NCBI RefSeq assembly: GCF_000213175.1
Contig: NW_009799104.1
Coordinates: 1,691,214 to 1,755,213, forward strand
Reading direction: 5' to 3'
DNA: 64,000 bases
Source of the DNA: Neurospora tetrasperma FGSC 2508
Lineage: Eukaryota > Ascomycota > Sordariomycetes > Sordariales > Sordariaceae
The notes beneath the pieces were generated by a model. That model saw only the letters and a program-made list of their open reading frames with translations, ran no database searches and had not been told where the DNA came from. Each line of letters starts with the position of its first letter. Position 1 is the stretch's first letter. Below are positions 11,013 to 22,511 of the stretch, in pieces. Made by a program: the position numbers and the translations under genes.

Positions 11013-11855
11013 ACTTATATATTCCACCTCTAGCGCCTTTTTGTCCAGCAAAACCACAGAAACTAAATGAAGGGCATAGACAGAAATAATGTGTTTACTG
11101 CCCCAATCAGAGTTTCAAATTTGTTGATTTCGGATTTGGCAATGTTTGATGTTGCGAGATTGAGACTTGCGACTTGCGACGGCCTGGGCTCCAGCGTCAA
11201 CCAGACGACAAAAGGGGCATGAAACAAGACACGCACGGGTCAAAAGTAGGGAAGATGGGAAAACCACAGGGCTTAGTGTCTGTGCGATGGTATAATATCG
11301 GACGACCGCTCGTGTAGTCAGTTTCGTGTCGAATGAAGCGAACGGGGTGTAACACCGTGATCGTGCCCGTGAACGGTACGGGTTCCTGTTCAGTGGATCG
11401 CCGGAGCCGGTGAGCTTCCACTTCACACCATCCGTCTGATGGAACTGAAAGCTAACGAAACATTGGTGGGGCGGTCACCTCTGCAACTGAAACAGCGGCC
11501 AAGCCATCCTCCATGCCTGCCGAGCGAACATCGGAAGGGGAAGCTTCCCCGCCTTTTTGCCGGCCGGGAGACACCCTAGAATACTGTCCCAGACCCGCCC
11601 GCGTCTTGGCGCTGCTGTCACTTGGAAACTGCCGTGGGCCTTGCTTCCCTATGATGTAATTGCTCAACCAATGCCAACAATGAGTGACGGAAGAACAGGT
11701 CGATTATCAATGACATGGAATGGACCTGCCGCAAAACCACAGCAGCATGGACTGGCACAACGGCATCTCAACATGCGAGGTACCGACCTGTCAAGGTACC
11801 GATTGCTGATGTCAAGAGCGGGGTTATCTTGAATGGACGCGCAAGGTGGCATAGG
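11013..11855. other. Intergenic region between divergent genes
   Basis: The shared upstream region of the minus-strand coiled-coil gene and the plus-strand 71-residue gene. No other coding signal was found. Confidence 0.5.
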
Positions 11856-11863
11856 TATATAAA
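11856..11863 (+). promoter_or_regulatory. TATA box (TATATAAA) of the 71-residue gene
   Basis: A consensus TATA element 220 bp before the ATG at 12076. It is followed by a CT-rich stretch (11868-11885) of the kind that often marks fungal transcription starts. A consensus TATA suggests a strongly or conditionally expressed gene. Confidence 0.5.
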
Positions 11864-12075
11864 TTGTCTTCTTTCTCTTTCTCAAAGATCTCGCGAGTCT
11901 CTCACTGCATCATCACAATCTGTGCATTTTCCATTCTACAACCAACACCAACACAAACACGTGAGTTTCCTTGTGGTTTGGCTGAGCCAAGAAGTCTCAA
12001 CCAGCGTACCTAACCGTTTGGCAATAGCGTGTGAATCCAACTTTCTCAACACAACCTCTCCGAAAATCTTCCATC

Positions 12076-12349
12076 ATGCCTGAGCGCGGCCAGTCCCCCC
12101 CTCCCGAGCGCCAGACCGGCAAGCAGCAGAACGAACCTGCTGGTTCCGGTAAGGGCGTCGATGATGCTTCCCAGAAGGAGCAGATCAACAAGTCTGGTCT
12201 CGAGGTACGACCTTTACATCGTTGTGCACATCTCTTCCAGCCGTGACTAACGTGGTTTCCAGAACCTCACATCAAACCCCAAAGGTCCCCTAGACGATGA
12301 GGTCGAGAAGAAGTTCGCCAAGACGAGCAAGCCTGAGGAGTCAAAGTAA
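12076..12349 (+). CDS. Small hydrophilic conserved protein, 71 residues
   Basis: Exons 12076-12204 and 12263-12349 with a 58-nt intron (GTACGA...CAG, branch CTAAC-like TGACTAAC) encode 71 residues. The protein has no hydrophobic segment. It starts with a Pro/Gln/Arg-rich, probably disordered half (residues 1-40) and ends with a charged segment (GLENLTSNPKGPLDDEVEKK). I recall similarly short hydrophilic proteins in other Pezizomycotina, but they have no assigned function and I name none. The leader contains a probable 5'UTR intron, 11961-12027 (GTGAGT...CTAAC...TAG). ATG context CCATCATGCC is acceptable. A strong TATA box, a UTR intron and a tiny product suggest an abundantly expressed gene. 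Confidence 0.75.
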
Positions 12350-13514
12350 AAAGCACACGGGAAGCTTAATGGGATACAATGATTCATGAATTTGGCGTTG
12401 GTCATATTTTTGGGACTGGGAACCGATGCTGCCGCTAGAAGCGATGCAGCAGCCATGTGGAATCTTGGCCAGTTGTTCGATTCAAAACACATAGAGCATG
12501 GAATATCTGAAGACAAATGACTTACATTGTGCACTCGTCTGGAACTCATTACAAGCCTTGCTGTAATACCTCCTTTCTCGTGCGTATTGTTGACGTCGAC
12601 GTTGTAGGTGCAGCCTCCTGTCATGTTTAGCGCCCAGGTTCCTGCCAGGGATATTTGGGATGAGGTAGGGATCACAGCTTCAACCAAGGCGCTATGCCGT
12701 AGACAATACTAGCATTCAAATCCCAAAGTGAAGACAGGATCATGAATTACCTCTACCTCAACCCCTAGTACTCATGAAACACCAAACTAACTGAAACGTG
12801 CTACGCAACTGGAATGACAGTCAGCAAAGACTGACACTTTGTTCAGTTTTTGAGGCCAATTTCACATGCTACAGCATCCTGATATTGCGATGTGCAACTT
12901 CATCCTAGCGGAGATGGACGGCAAACACCGTCGTCACTTCCTATGGTCTATATCAATACCTCTACACTACTACAATTTCCAGCGGACAGATGGGCCCTTT
13001 GCCCCTGCTAATCAACTTCCTGGCGTGTCTTGGCGTTGAAGCTTAGCTCCTTCTGGCCCGCTCTGGCCTGCGACACTACAGAAGCGACTTTCATGGTGTT
13101 TCCGCCTCTGTTCGCACAGCCACCCTGGATGGCCCCTCGATCATGCGATGACGACATGCCTCGTCGCCGTGTACCCCTCTTTCCGCCCATGGTTTCTCCA
13201 GCTTTCTATCCCTCGCTCCAGCCTAGTGTAGTGTGACAGTCGCAAGTTGAGTTGTAGTGGTTGTGAACCAGTCAAGTCCACTGCCCTGTATTTTTTTACA
13301 CATTGGGCAAGCGTAATCCATCATCTGACGAACCCTGTATACCACATACATAAGACCAGTCCACGTTTCCTTTCAACTTCGCTTCTGCTTTTGGCTCTAC
13401 TTTGAATCTCTCCCCATTGTCAAGCAAACGAACAACAGCAAACACTTCGGTTCGACCAGTCCTCGACATCTATCCACCTCACCACACACAGATACCATCT
13501 CAACAACAGCAATC
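12350..13514. other. Intergenic region, no gene found
   Basis: Contains the 3' flank of the small gene and the promoter of the RRM gene. A minus-strand 146-codon frame overlapping the small gene has no recognisable content. Confidence 0.5.
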
Positions 13515-14431
13515 ATGTCTACGGTCTACGTCAAGAACATCGGCGCCAACACTGAGGAGAAGGACATTCGTGCCTTCTTCAGCTTCTGGTAAGCTTCTTG
13601 TGTTCCGGAAAGATGGATGACAGGGATACAAGCTAACGATGAACCCGGAACAGCGGCAAGATCAGCTCCCTCGATGTCACCACCGAAGGCGAGACCAAGT
13701 CCGCCACGGTGACCTTTGAAAAGGAGAGCGCCGCTCGCACTGCTCTTCTCCTCGATCACACCAAGCTTGGCGAGCACGAGCTCTCCGTCACCTCTGCTTC
13801 GGGAGAGCACGCCGATTCCGGCGACAATGTCCACCCCAAGTCCGACGCCGACCGCGACACAGATGAGATCACACAGGAAGAGAAGCCCCGCGCGCGCGTC
13901 CTTGCCGAGTACTTGGCCAGCGGCTACCTCGTTGCCGACAGTGGCCTGAAGACGGCCATTGCTCTCGACGAGAAGCACGGCGTCTCTCAGCGCTTCCTGT
14001 CGACCATTCAGAACCTCGACCAAAAGTACCACGCAACCGACCGGGCCAAGACGGCCGACCAGAGCTACGGCATCACTGCGCGGGCTAACTCCCTGTTCAG
14101 CGGCCTCTCCTCGTACTTTGAGAAGGCCTTGGAGGCGCCTGGCGCCAAGAAGATTGTCGACTTCTACACCACCAGCTCCAAGCAGGTGCAGGACATCCAC
14201 AACGAGGCCAAGCGCCTGGCTGAGCTGAAGAAGCAGGAGGCAGGCGGCAGCTCGTACAAGGCTGCTGGTCTGGACAAGATCTTCGGTGCCGAGAAGGCGC
14301 CCGGCCAGGAGAGCAAGCCCAATGACCAGGTGCCCGGCGCTGCCCCTTCCGATGCTGCTGCCACCGAGTCTAACCAGCAACCGATTTCCGAGGGAGCGTA
14401 CCCTGGAACTGCCGAGAAGATTCCCCAGTAA
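13515..14431 (+). CDS. vip1: RRM protein of the Vip1 family
   Basis: Exons 13515-13588 and 13654-14431 (65-nt intron GTAAGC...CAG, branch GCTAAC), 283 residues. Residues 1-75 form one RRM: RNP2 is VYVKNI near the N-terminus, and the RNP1 strand is poorly conserved (SATVTFEKESAA), as in fission yeast Vip1. The remainder is helical: a region around ARVLAEYLASGYLVADSGLKTA, a central helix-rich block, and FYTTSSKQVQDIHNEAKRLAE, then a disordered tail. This arrangement, a poor RRM followed by a long helical domain, is characteristic of the fungal Vip1 proteins. Their biochemical role is not settled. RNA binding is inferred only from the fold. Confidence 0.88.
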
Positions 14432-15083
14432 ATGGTTGCGAGGCAAAATGGAGGTGAATCACTGGTTGACGACACTCTCTTCGCATGGTTAGCTGAGCCA
14501 GCAAGGTGTTTGGCTTTTGGTCTGGCTGATTTCATGACACTTTTATGACTGCTATGGGACTGGGATTTCATTGTTGGCGTTGCTCTAATCTTTAAGTAAT
14601 GAACAAACTTCTCATCACTTGAAGCCTTTCACGGCAGTAGTACCTTGCAGCATAATGACGGCACATGCAATGTTCGATCAAGAAGCATGATGGAGTACTA
14701 CACATGCACGTGCTTGGGACATGATGCTTGCCGATGCCATCTTGAGTCTTGATTTGCTCTTGTGAATAATTTGACATTGTTGTCTGACTCGTCTGTTTTC
14801 CGCGGAGCAAGTGCTTGTTACTATGACACTGTACGCGTTTGACCTAGGTGCCTTTGAAACCTTTTAATCGACCTCTCCGTCCTGTTTTCCGGAGTGTACT
14901 GTTGTCCATCGATAAGGTAGCTCCTGTGCGCCATGTGATCGGTCGGGATGAGAGATGCCCTGCGCTCTCTGGGATCGCTTCGGGTACCTGTTTTTCTTCA
15001 TGTTTTTGTCTTTTAAAAGACTCAGTGTCCCGGTCTCTTGTCCGACCACATCCTTCATCTCCATCCCGGCTGCCAACCTCCAT
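14432..15083. other. Convergent 3' region
   Basis: The spacer between the convergent RRM and JmjC genes. Only 3' flanking sequence is seen. Confidence 0.5.
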
Positions 15084-16262
15084 CTACCGAAACCACCAAT
15101 TCACACTCCCATTAATGCCCCCCTCCTCGCCCGCGCTTTTGACACTATGCCACCACCCCAATGGCATAAACAACATATCCCCTGCCTGCACCGTCACCTC
15201 GTACATCATGTCATCCGCCCCTTCGCCGTCACCAGCCCAAACAGCCCTCTCCAAAGCCCTCCTCTGTTCCCCCTTCATCATCTCCTCCCCTCTTATTTTC
15301 CCAGACCCCGCCGCCACGGCCAAGGAAGCCATCACCCCCCGAAACAGTGCCTCTCCCCTCTTGGGCGCCATCAGCCGCAGGACTTTTGTCCCACACAACT
15401 GGCAAAACAAGTTTGGGTTCGGGTCTCTATGCCAAGGCGTATATGTCGGTTGTAAGCCGAGCCAGATGCTGGAAGAGTAGATGTCTCCGCGGCCGGCGTG
15501 GGAAACCAAGAGAGGGGTAGGGAGGTCGGATCGGAGGGGTGAAGGGAGGTGGGAGAGGGGCGCTTGGGCTATGTAGAGGTTTGTGAGCGGGGGGTTGGGA
15601 GGGGTTTGGGAGGAGGACAGAAACATGTTGTAGTGGTGGGCAAGGAGGAGGAGGTGGAGGGGGAGGTCGAGAATGAGGAACTCTGAAGAGGAGGAGGAGG
15701 AGTGGTGAGTGATATAGTTTTTAAGGAGGTGGGCTAGGGCGAGACGGGATTGTGAGTCTGAGCTGGAGTTGGAGTCCGGGTGTGAATCGCTGGATGCCGT
15801 TGGTGAGGAGGAGGAGGACCGTTGTAGCCAAGACATGAAACCTAAGACTTGGGCTGAGTTTGGGAACGAGAGTTCGTAAGGGAGGATGGTAGATCGGAAG
15901 TTGTCAAGGTACGGAGTTAATGAGGTCTTTCCGAATGTCGAAGAGGAGTTGAACCATTTGGTTAGGGCGGGTAGTATAGTTGGTGAAGTCGAAGTGTTTG
16001 TTTGGGTATTGGCATCATTTTGCTGGTTGGGGCAAGGGCTCAACGTAGAGGGTTTGGAGCTTGGTCGTATAAGAAGAGGCCTTTGAGCTTGAAATGCAAC
16101 TCTTCTGAAGTCCTCTATGCTGATCGGCGCAACTGTCTCTGCCACTGTTTTGAGGTTCCTGGCATGGTGGGTGAAAGTGAAGAGCGGTTGGCGGAGGTGC
16201 CTCGTCGATGCAAGTAGCCGTGTTGGCCTAGAGCTGGGAGGTGACTTTCCTCCATGAAACAT
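15084..16262 (-). CDS. JmjC/cupin_8 domain dioxygenase, possibly mitochondrial
   Basis: A single-exon frame of 392 residues from the ATG at 16262. It is a predicted Fe(II)/2-oxoglutarate-dependent oxygenase of the small JmjC (FIH/cupin_8) class. The metal triad is visible: His278 and Asp280 in WHRDPNPNLF, and His372 in PLGWWHSVKS near the C-terminus. The final NGSVNWWFR block is typical of JmjC hydroxylases such as FIH or Tyw5-like proteins. The first 40 residues are Arg/Ser/Thr-rich with few acids, which suits a mitochondrial presequence. The frame stays open upstream only to a GTG at 16424, with a less conserved hydrophobic stretch, so 16262 is preferred. A spliced upstream start (ATG near 16430, donor GTACGT) cannot be excluded. 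Substrate unknown. Confidence 0.8.
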   Translation of the reverse strand: MFHGGKSPPSSRPTRLLASTRHLRQPLFTFTHHARNLKTVAETVAPISIEDFRRVAFQAQRPLLIRPSSKPSTLSPCPNQQNDANTQTNTSTSPTILPALTKWFNSSSTFGKTSLTPYLDNFRSTILPYELSFPNSAQVLGFMSWLQRSSSSSPTASSDSHPDSNSSSDSQSRLALAHLLKNYITHHSSSSSSEFLILDLPLHLLLLAHHYNMFLSSSQTPPNPPLTNLYIAQAPLSHLPSPLRSDLPTPLLVSHAGRGDIYSSSIWLGLQPTYTPWHRDPNPNLFCQLCGTKVLRLMAPKRGEALFRGVMASLAVAAGSGKIRGEEMMKGEQRRALERAVWAGDGEGADDMMYEVTVQAGDMLFMPLGWWHSVKSAGEEGGINGSVNWWFR

Positions 16263-17106
16263 ATGAAATATTAAAATATACAAAGAAGGGAATCTTGACG
16301 AAAAAAGAACAAAAGCAGCAATGGCCACCCAAGGTTGGTACCCTGAGTCCCTGACAAGCTTCCAGAAATACATACACAAATCAGACCACATGAGGGAGGA
16401 AGGTACGTACCTTTCATCGACCACGGCATCACCAAGTGGACCCTTTACTTATCTTGGTTCCACCTGATAAAGTAGACGGTTGGGTTCAGACGCGCTGCCG
16501 CACGCGCATGTGGCAGGGCTCAGCAGGGTTATGTGAGAAGGCGCAAAAATCAGGCATCATACTACCGTGGGGCTGGGCGCGGGGCTGCTCCCTGCGGGAA
16601 GGGTTGAAAGAGGAGGATTGGGAAGGGCCCAGACTGAAAAGACGGGGGGGCCGCACAGACCAGGCACCCACGGGTGGGCTGTAGCACGAAATGAGGGCGC
16701 GGGCTTCTTCTCGAGCAACCCCAAAGGCAAACAGAGCCATCGAGTCGACAGCCTCCGTTAGCGCAAACTCCAAAACAGCACAGGAACCACCAACCACCTC
16801 CTTCGCTGCAACACCACGCAGACAATCATTGAAGCGCCTAGCTAGTCTGTCTGTCCTTTCGTCCATCTATTTGCGCCATCTCATGCGCTCGGTCATGTCT
16901 ACGCAATAAACAATTGAAATCTCCCATCCGGCATCGCAGATGAGCGTCGACCCCAAGGGACACTAGCTACACCCAGTCGTCGTCTTGCGCCTTTCGATCG
17001 CACTCATCAGATAACGCCCGATAGCGGTACCAACAGCCTCATCGAACACCTACTCCGTCGCCAAACACTCGAATCTTTTCGCGGCGCTTCCGTATCCAAT
17101 TCCACC
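16263..17106. other. Bidirectional promoter region (JmjC gene / ckb-1)
   Basis: 844 bp separate the two divergent start codons. No convincing coding sequence is seen, although a minus-strand frame of 126 codons is open here. The last 200 bp before ckb-1 are C-rich leader-like sequence without an obvious TATA box. Confidence 0.5.
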
Positions 17107-18177
17107 ATGTCGAGCTCGTCGGGCGTGCCAGAGTCTTGGATCGCATCCTTCTGCTCCCTCCTGGGACACGAGTATTTTGCCGAAGTGTCAGAAGAATTCA
17201 TCGAAGATGACTTTAACCTTACTGGCCTGCAGACCCAGATCGCCATGTACAAGGAGGCTCTCGAGGTATGCTTGTTCTGGAACCTTTTTGTCCGTTACGT
17301 CAACAGCTAATCATTGTGGTTTTGTCCTGACCAGATGATCCTTGATGTCGAGCCTGAGGACGATGATGACGAGGAGGAGGAGGACGAGGAGGACGAGGAA
17401 GACATGTCTGGCGGCGATGGTATCAACAAGCCCCACGGCGAAAGGAGACACCACAGCCGCATCGCGAGCGATCTCTCTGTGATCGAGTCCTCGGCCGAGA
17501 TGCTGTACGGTCTGATCCATCAGCGCTTCATCTGCTCGCGGGCGGGTATCCAGCAAATGTCGGAAAAATACGAGCTCGGTCACTTCGGCATCTGCCCACG
17601 CACAAACTGCAACCAGACCCGCACGCTGCCCGTCGGCCTCTCGGACACGCCCGGCGAAGACACGGTTAAGCTGTTCTGCCCGTCTTGCCTGGACGTCTAC
17701 GTACCGCCAAACAGCCGCTTCCAGACGGTGGACGGCGCCTTCTTCGGCCGCACCTTTGGCGCGCTCTTCCTCATGACCTTCCCCGAATACGACTTGACCA
17801 AGACCGGCGCCGAGAGCGTTAGCAACCTCACACGATCCGGCTCTGACGACACCACCGTCATTAACGGCATGTACGCGCGCAACATAGCGCCGGGGCTGGG
17901 CAGGGGCAAGATTTACCAGCCCAAGATCTACGGTTTCAAGGTGTCAGAAATCGCGCGTTCCGGGCCACGCATGCAGTGGTTGCGCAGCAAGCCTGACGAC
18001 TTGAGCGTGCTGGACGAGGCTCGTCGCTATGCGGAACAACAAGGGTCGGATGACGAGGATGAGAGCATGGGTGTGAGCAGCAGGACAGCTTCGAGGCGGC
18101 GGGGGCCTCCTAGGAGGCAAAAGCAGAACGGGAGTCCGATGGCGATTGAACAGAATGGGGCTGAGTCGGAGCTTTGA
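17107..18177 (+). CDS. ckb-1: Casein kinase II regulatory (beta) subunit CKB1
   Basis: Exons 17107-17265 and 17335-18177 (69-nt intron, GTATGC...CCAG) encode 333 residues. The N-terminal SSSSGVPESWIASFC block, with phosphorylatable serines, opens the canonical CK2-beta fold. A long acidic loop (about residues 57-77, nearly all Asp/Glu) corresponds to the polyamine/regulatory acidic region. The zinc ribbon is intact: CPRTNC then CPSCLDVY, with four cysteines. The dimer and catalytic-subunit contact region ends near PKIYGFKV. A fungal-type extension, basic (ASRRRGPPRRQKQNG), ends the protein. The subunit tetramerises CK2. In Neurospora CKB1 (the prd-3 locus) supports phosphorylation of the clock protein FRQ, which is established knowledge. 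All key residues are present and the ATG context ACCATG is good. Confidence 0.96.
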
Positions 18178-19470
18178 GGTCGGAGCTGTAAGTTGGAACT
18201 TGGCTTTGAATGGATATTGAAAAAGGAGGGATCAGGTTTTGTAGGTAAGGAGTAAGGAATTGTGTGCGCAAGCAACTGGACAACGGGCTGTTGATCACTT
18301 CTTTCTTACATCTCCCTCTAAATCTGGCATTGATTTGTATCACACGCACAAATATCCTTTGGGCTTTCTTTCTGATTCTCTACGTCATGGCGGGGGAATG
18401 GACGGACGGGTTCAGGAATCGGTTACAGTAGCTTGCAAGAGCGGTTTTTGGTTGGGTTGGGGTTCTTTTTTTCCCTTTTTTTATTTATATCAAGGTTGAT
18501 TTTCTCTTACACAGCGAACTCGGACGTAAATTCGCATTCCAATGATGGTTGCATGCCGGTTATAGACATTGAGAGCAGGACGCAATATTGTTCGTTCCTC
18601 TTGTGGTATACCTGTCAGCTCGCAACGCAGTTTTAGATTAAATCATCTTCGTCTTTCCACTTCGCTACCACGCCCTACGCGGAGGAACCTCTTCTGACCA
18701 TGGTAGCTACATCGCAAGATAGGTATTTTGTTGCTATCAGATATGGGTCCGTCACAAGCCGGTCATACGGGAAGACTCTGTCAGTAACATGACCATCGGA
18801 TTACTCTTCATCCTTTTATCATGACCTTTTTTGTTTCTTCCTTTTTTTTTCTTCTTTTTTTTTTCTCTTTTTTTTACTCTTCCATTTCCCCCCCCCCCCA
18901 ACGACCTATATTTCTTGTCTTTCTTCAACAGTCTTGTTGACCATTCTCTCGATGCCATGCTGTCACGCTGACTCACGCAGATCTTGGCCTGTCTTCTTTC
19001 TATACCGCGGCTCCTGAATTTTGGGATATGAATTTCCAAAACACATACCAACTAGGAAAATGGGCTGGGCACATCTCACAAGCGTCGGTTTGTTACACCA
19101 ATCTCATCAGCCTGATGGTAAGAACGACCGACGACGAATATACAAGCCATGTCAGTGTTGACAGAAGCAGACGAATTAATCAGAACGTGATAGGTGTTGA
19201 AGACAGAGATGGATCGATATGCCAAGCCATTCGAGGAGTGACAGATACTTAAGTTGCTACGTACCTTGTCCGTCTTCGGGCCCGACTCCTGCCTCTCCGT
19301 GAAAGGGTTGTGGTATTTGACTCGGGAATCAAATGCCAGGGTCACCGTACACACGTGAGAATTACGCAAACAGGTGTGACTCCGACCCCGCATTTCAAGT
19401 GTTTTGCACTGTCGATGCCCCGTTGTAGTCCCGGGACAGGAACGTTGCGGTTCCGTCCACTCTACTTCTC

Positions 19471-19496
19471 CGGTCGGTCGGTCGGTCGGTCGGTCG
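19471..19496. repeat. CGGT tetranucleotide repeat
   Basis: About 6.5 tandem units of CGGT. Repeated CGG triplets resemble half-sites of Zn2Cys6 regulators, but the array may be simple slippage. Confidence 0.85.
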
Positions 19497-19712
19497 GCGG
19501 AAACCCCACTTCAATTTCCCTCCGCCACCCCGTGCCCGGGGGAGAGGGGGCCGAGACGATAACGAGCAATGATAAGCTTCCGTCACTAACAATTTACATA
19601 CCGGTGTCACAAGAGTTTGGGGCGCTCCCTCCCGAATGGCAACTGTCGCGAAATTGCATGCTCCTCTTTTGTTGCGACGTACCAACGGTACAGTGCAAGA
19701 GACGTACATTTC

Positions 19713-19751
19713 TTTTTTTTTTTTTTAAATTTTTTTTTTTTTTTTTTTTTT
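19713..19751. repeat. Interrupted poly-T tract
   Basis: T14, AAA, then T22. A simple sequence with no coding value. Confidence 0.95.
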
Positions 19752-20162
19752 CCCTTAGCTGGGGAGAAGTTATGATTCTTTATGAGATGAGCGCTCTCAT
19801 TTCTTAACGATGGATCATATCGTCCTTGACCAGAACCGCCAACGGGCAGAACATGAACATTCAAGGTATTCGACACGATACCGGGTGTTGGTGGGAAGAC
19901 GAACAGAATTACAGAGAAAGGAGTGAACAACAAGATACAACGATGAGGCAAGGAAACCGATGTTGGATTTGTAATCCAGGAAGAACAAACATTAACACAA
20001 CATGGGGATACATATTAAGGCAGAACCGCGGATGACGGCATGTAACCCATGAGAAAGCTGAGGCGGAGAAGGTTACCTCTGGGGATGCGAAGGATGGTGT
20101 CCCCACAGGAGACTTCAGACCCGTTGGTCCTTTCTCCGGCTCACGGTTGGGTTCGACATATG

Positions 20163-20197
<35 letters not shown>
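20163..20197. repeat. Poly-A tract (A35)
   Basis: 35 consecutive A residues. No target duplication or retroelement body was found beside it. Confidence 0.95.
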
Positions 20198-20199
<2 letters not shown>

Positions 20200-22511
20200 A
20201 TTGCTGGAAATAAAGGAATACTAATGGACTGGACAAGAGCGTGGGGAAAACCTTGATCGGATGGTTGGTGACATGCGGTGCGTGTGGGACGTAGCGTACA
20301 TATCGACGGTGAACTATTCAAATAACGAAGTGAAATGCCGTGGAACAAGATACGCTTTCAGATTGCTACATGTAAGATGACACAGCTAAAACGTTGAAGC
20401 AGGTATGCACTTGCCGTCCTGTACCTATGTGGGATGCACAGAATGTACTATATCTTGGTCAAATAGACTACATATGTAGGTAAACGGCGTTGTCTGGTTG
20501 AGATGGCTTTGCTGCACGCACATGCAAGCGGCATGAATGGACACGTTGATGAGTGGGGTCAAGTCAACTAGGCAACACAATCATGCTGGGTCAGTGATAT
20601 GTAAATATCATAATGATTCATTGTGGTCAACAAGGGAGGGTGGAGGAGACACGATACGGTCAGAGAAACTAGAAAAGAGCGGTCATTCGAGTCACTCGCC
20701 GACTAAGTTGCTCTTGTCATGACCCCTCCTCACTCTTTTGAGTTTGCCGATCACCGAGCTTCCAAAGCGATACCTACTCTTGAGGGTATGTACCTAACCA
20801 TCACTGGACCACTTGTCTGAAAAAGGACTCATGGGTACCTCACTGTATCACTCTGGACACGAGAAAAGCACATGGTAATGTTTCGGGACCACACCGTTCA
20901 CGCCCACCGGGAAGGATTCCAGTTGATATTGACCAATGGCATGCCGTATTTGCAGCTCCACCGTCCCCCACAAGTCGTCGACATTCTCGCTGCTCACCAA
21001 CTGCAGTATGAGATAGGGTACGTACCGCGGGGGTTCAGAGCCTCCCAGAATGTCTTGGCGATTCAAAGAATTTAGATTGTTTTCGGCACCATTTCCATTC
21101 TTTTGTGTCTTTCCCCGGAGATCCCTCGTCTTGAAGGTTGAAGAGATGGCCATCATCTCCACGTTGCTACGAAGAGCTGGGGGAAGTACGTGCTCGTGGA
21201 AAATGGACCGGATAGGTAGGTAGCCTGGTAGACCAGAGAAAGGCGGTGATGTGCCGATAACATCTGGTCATGGACTTGACATGGATTCCCTCTTCCAGTT
21301 TTGTCAGTGAAAGAATGGTGCAGTAAGAACCCCTGTAACTGTATCCTCCAGGAGCCAGATATTGCATAAGTTTTGGCTCCAGTCTGCTGCGTAAACCTGT
21401 GTGTGTGCGCTATTTGGTGCCTACCTAGAATTTCCTGGTCTGGATTACATGCTGTTTCAGGGGATTCCACTGTATCAGAGTTTGTATCTGGAAGGATGTA
21501 CCTGCCCCAAGTAATGTACATACACTGCAGTAGTGTGAGCTGGTGGAGCCTCCAACGAGAGGGTCGGTTAGGGAAAGGACGACAAAGACGGGAGGCGTCC
21601 CGTTGATCCAACGGTTTTTGACATCAACCACCAATCAATCATGCCGTTGAAATTTTGAATTTTCTCATACACTTAACAGTCGGTTCAGTCCTCGCCATCA
21701 TCACCAAGTTTCGTCACAATACCGTGCTGAAAATCAATGAGAACAATAAGAAAGAAAACAGAGTACAACGGATTTGCGGAGTTCGGCAGAATGTCCCCTC
21801 TGCTTGCATGGCTGGCTCGGCTGGTACCTGAGCAAGTCGACGTCGATTGGAGCTTCTATCCGCCAAGAAGCGCCGATGGCACTGCAATCCCCTTTGCCAT
21901 CCAGGCTCCCCCGGCCGCGTTGGTTTCCTGTCACCGGAAAGAAACCTAGCACGCCGAACTAGCAGAAACAACCCTTGCCCGCTACATGGGCGACATGGTG
22001 GCGGATGTGCCATTGGACACGAAAAGGGTCTAGCTGGTCCATGGCAGCTTCGAAGCAACTCGATGGAACTTTGGGACCCGTTGGAGGGTTGGACCCGTTT
22101 CTAAAAGACCTTTTCAAATTTATTCCGTTGATTCCCCCCTCCTTGTTTCCCGGTGAACTGTTCCTACCCTCCTCTGCATCACTTCGTCATCGTCTTGACA
22201 GGCGAAGAGTGTGGCATATAGCCCTTGGTCAACCTCCTGTGGTTGCGCTCGTCTGATCTGGACGAAAGGCTTCTATCCCCTTCACATCACTCTTGTTTCC
22301 GTTGACTTGGGCTTTCAGCCCTTCTACTTCTCTCTCATCATCCACTTAGTCTTCGTTATCGAAAACAGTTAGTGAGTAACCTTTCCTGACCATTCCCAGC
22401 TGAGGCAGAAGCTATAATAGTCAAACTTCCTCATATCTATAATATAACATGGATAACTAAAACCTGTTCTACCCAGCAGTAATAACCAAATCATCCTTTA
22501 CATTAGTCCAC

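Larger units (their letters stand above)
18178..22511. other. 4.3-kb gene-free region upstream of the ABC pump
   Basis: No gene was found. It contains long homopolymer runs (T-rich 18846-18886, a C run to about 18899, 19713-19751, 20163-20197) and a CGGT repeat. A candidate 5'UTR intron of the pump lies at 22372-22477 (GTGAGT...ACCCAG). A large promoter is in keeping with a stress-inducible efflux pump, but no specific factor site is claimed. Confidence 0.5.

Noticed and set aside
13526-14446. 306-codon frame antisense to the Vip1 gene
   Set aside because: Leu/Val/Gly-rich shadow of a GC-rich exon, overlapping an established gene.
16263-16424. 54-codon N-terminal extension of the JmjC protein
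   Set aside because: Starts with GTG rather than ATG; the downstream ATG at 16262 yields a plausible mitochondrial presequence.
22449-22460. Three-codon uORF (MDN) before the ABC pump
   Set aside because: It probably falls inside a 5'UTR intron (22372-22477), so it would not be in the mature leader.
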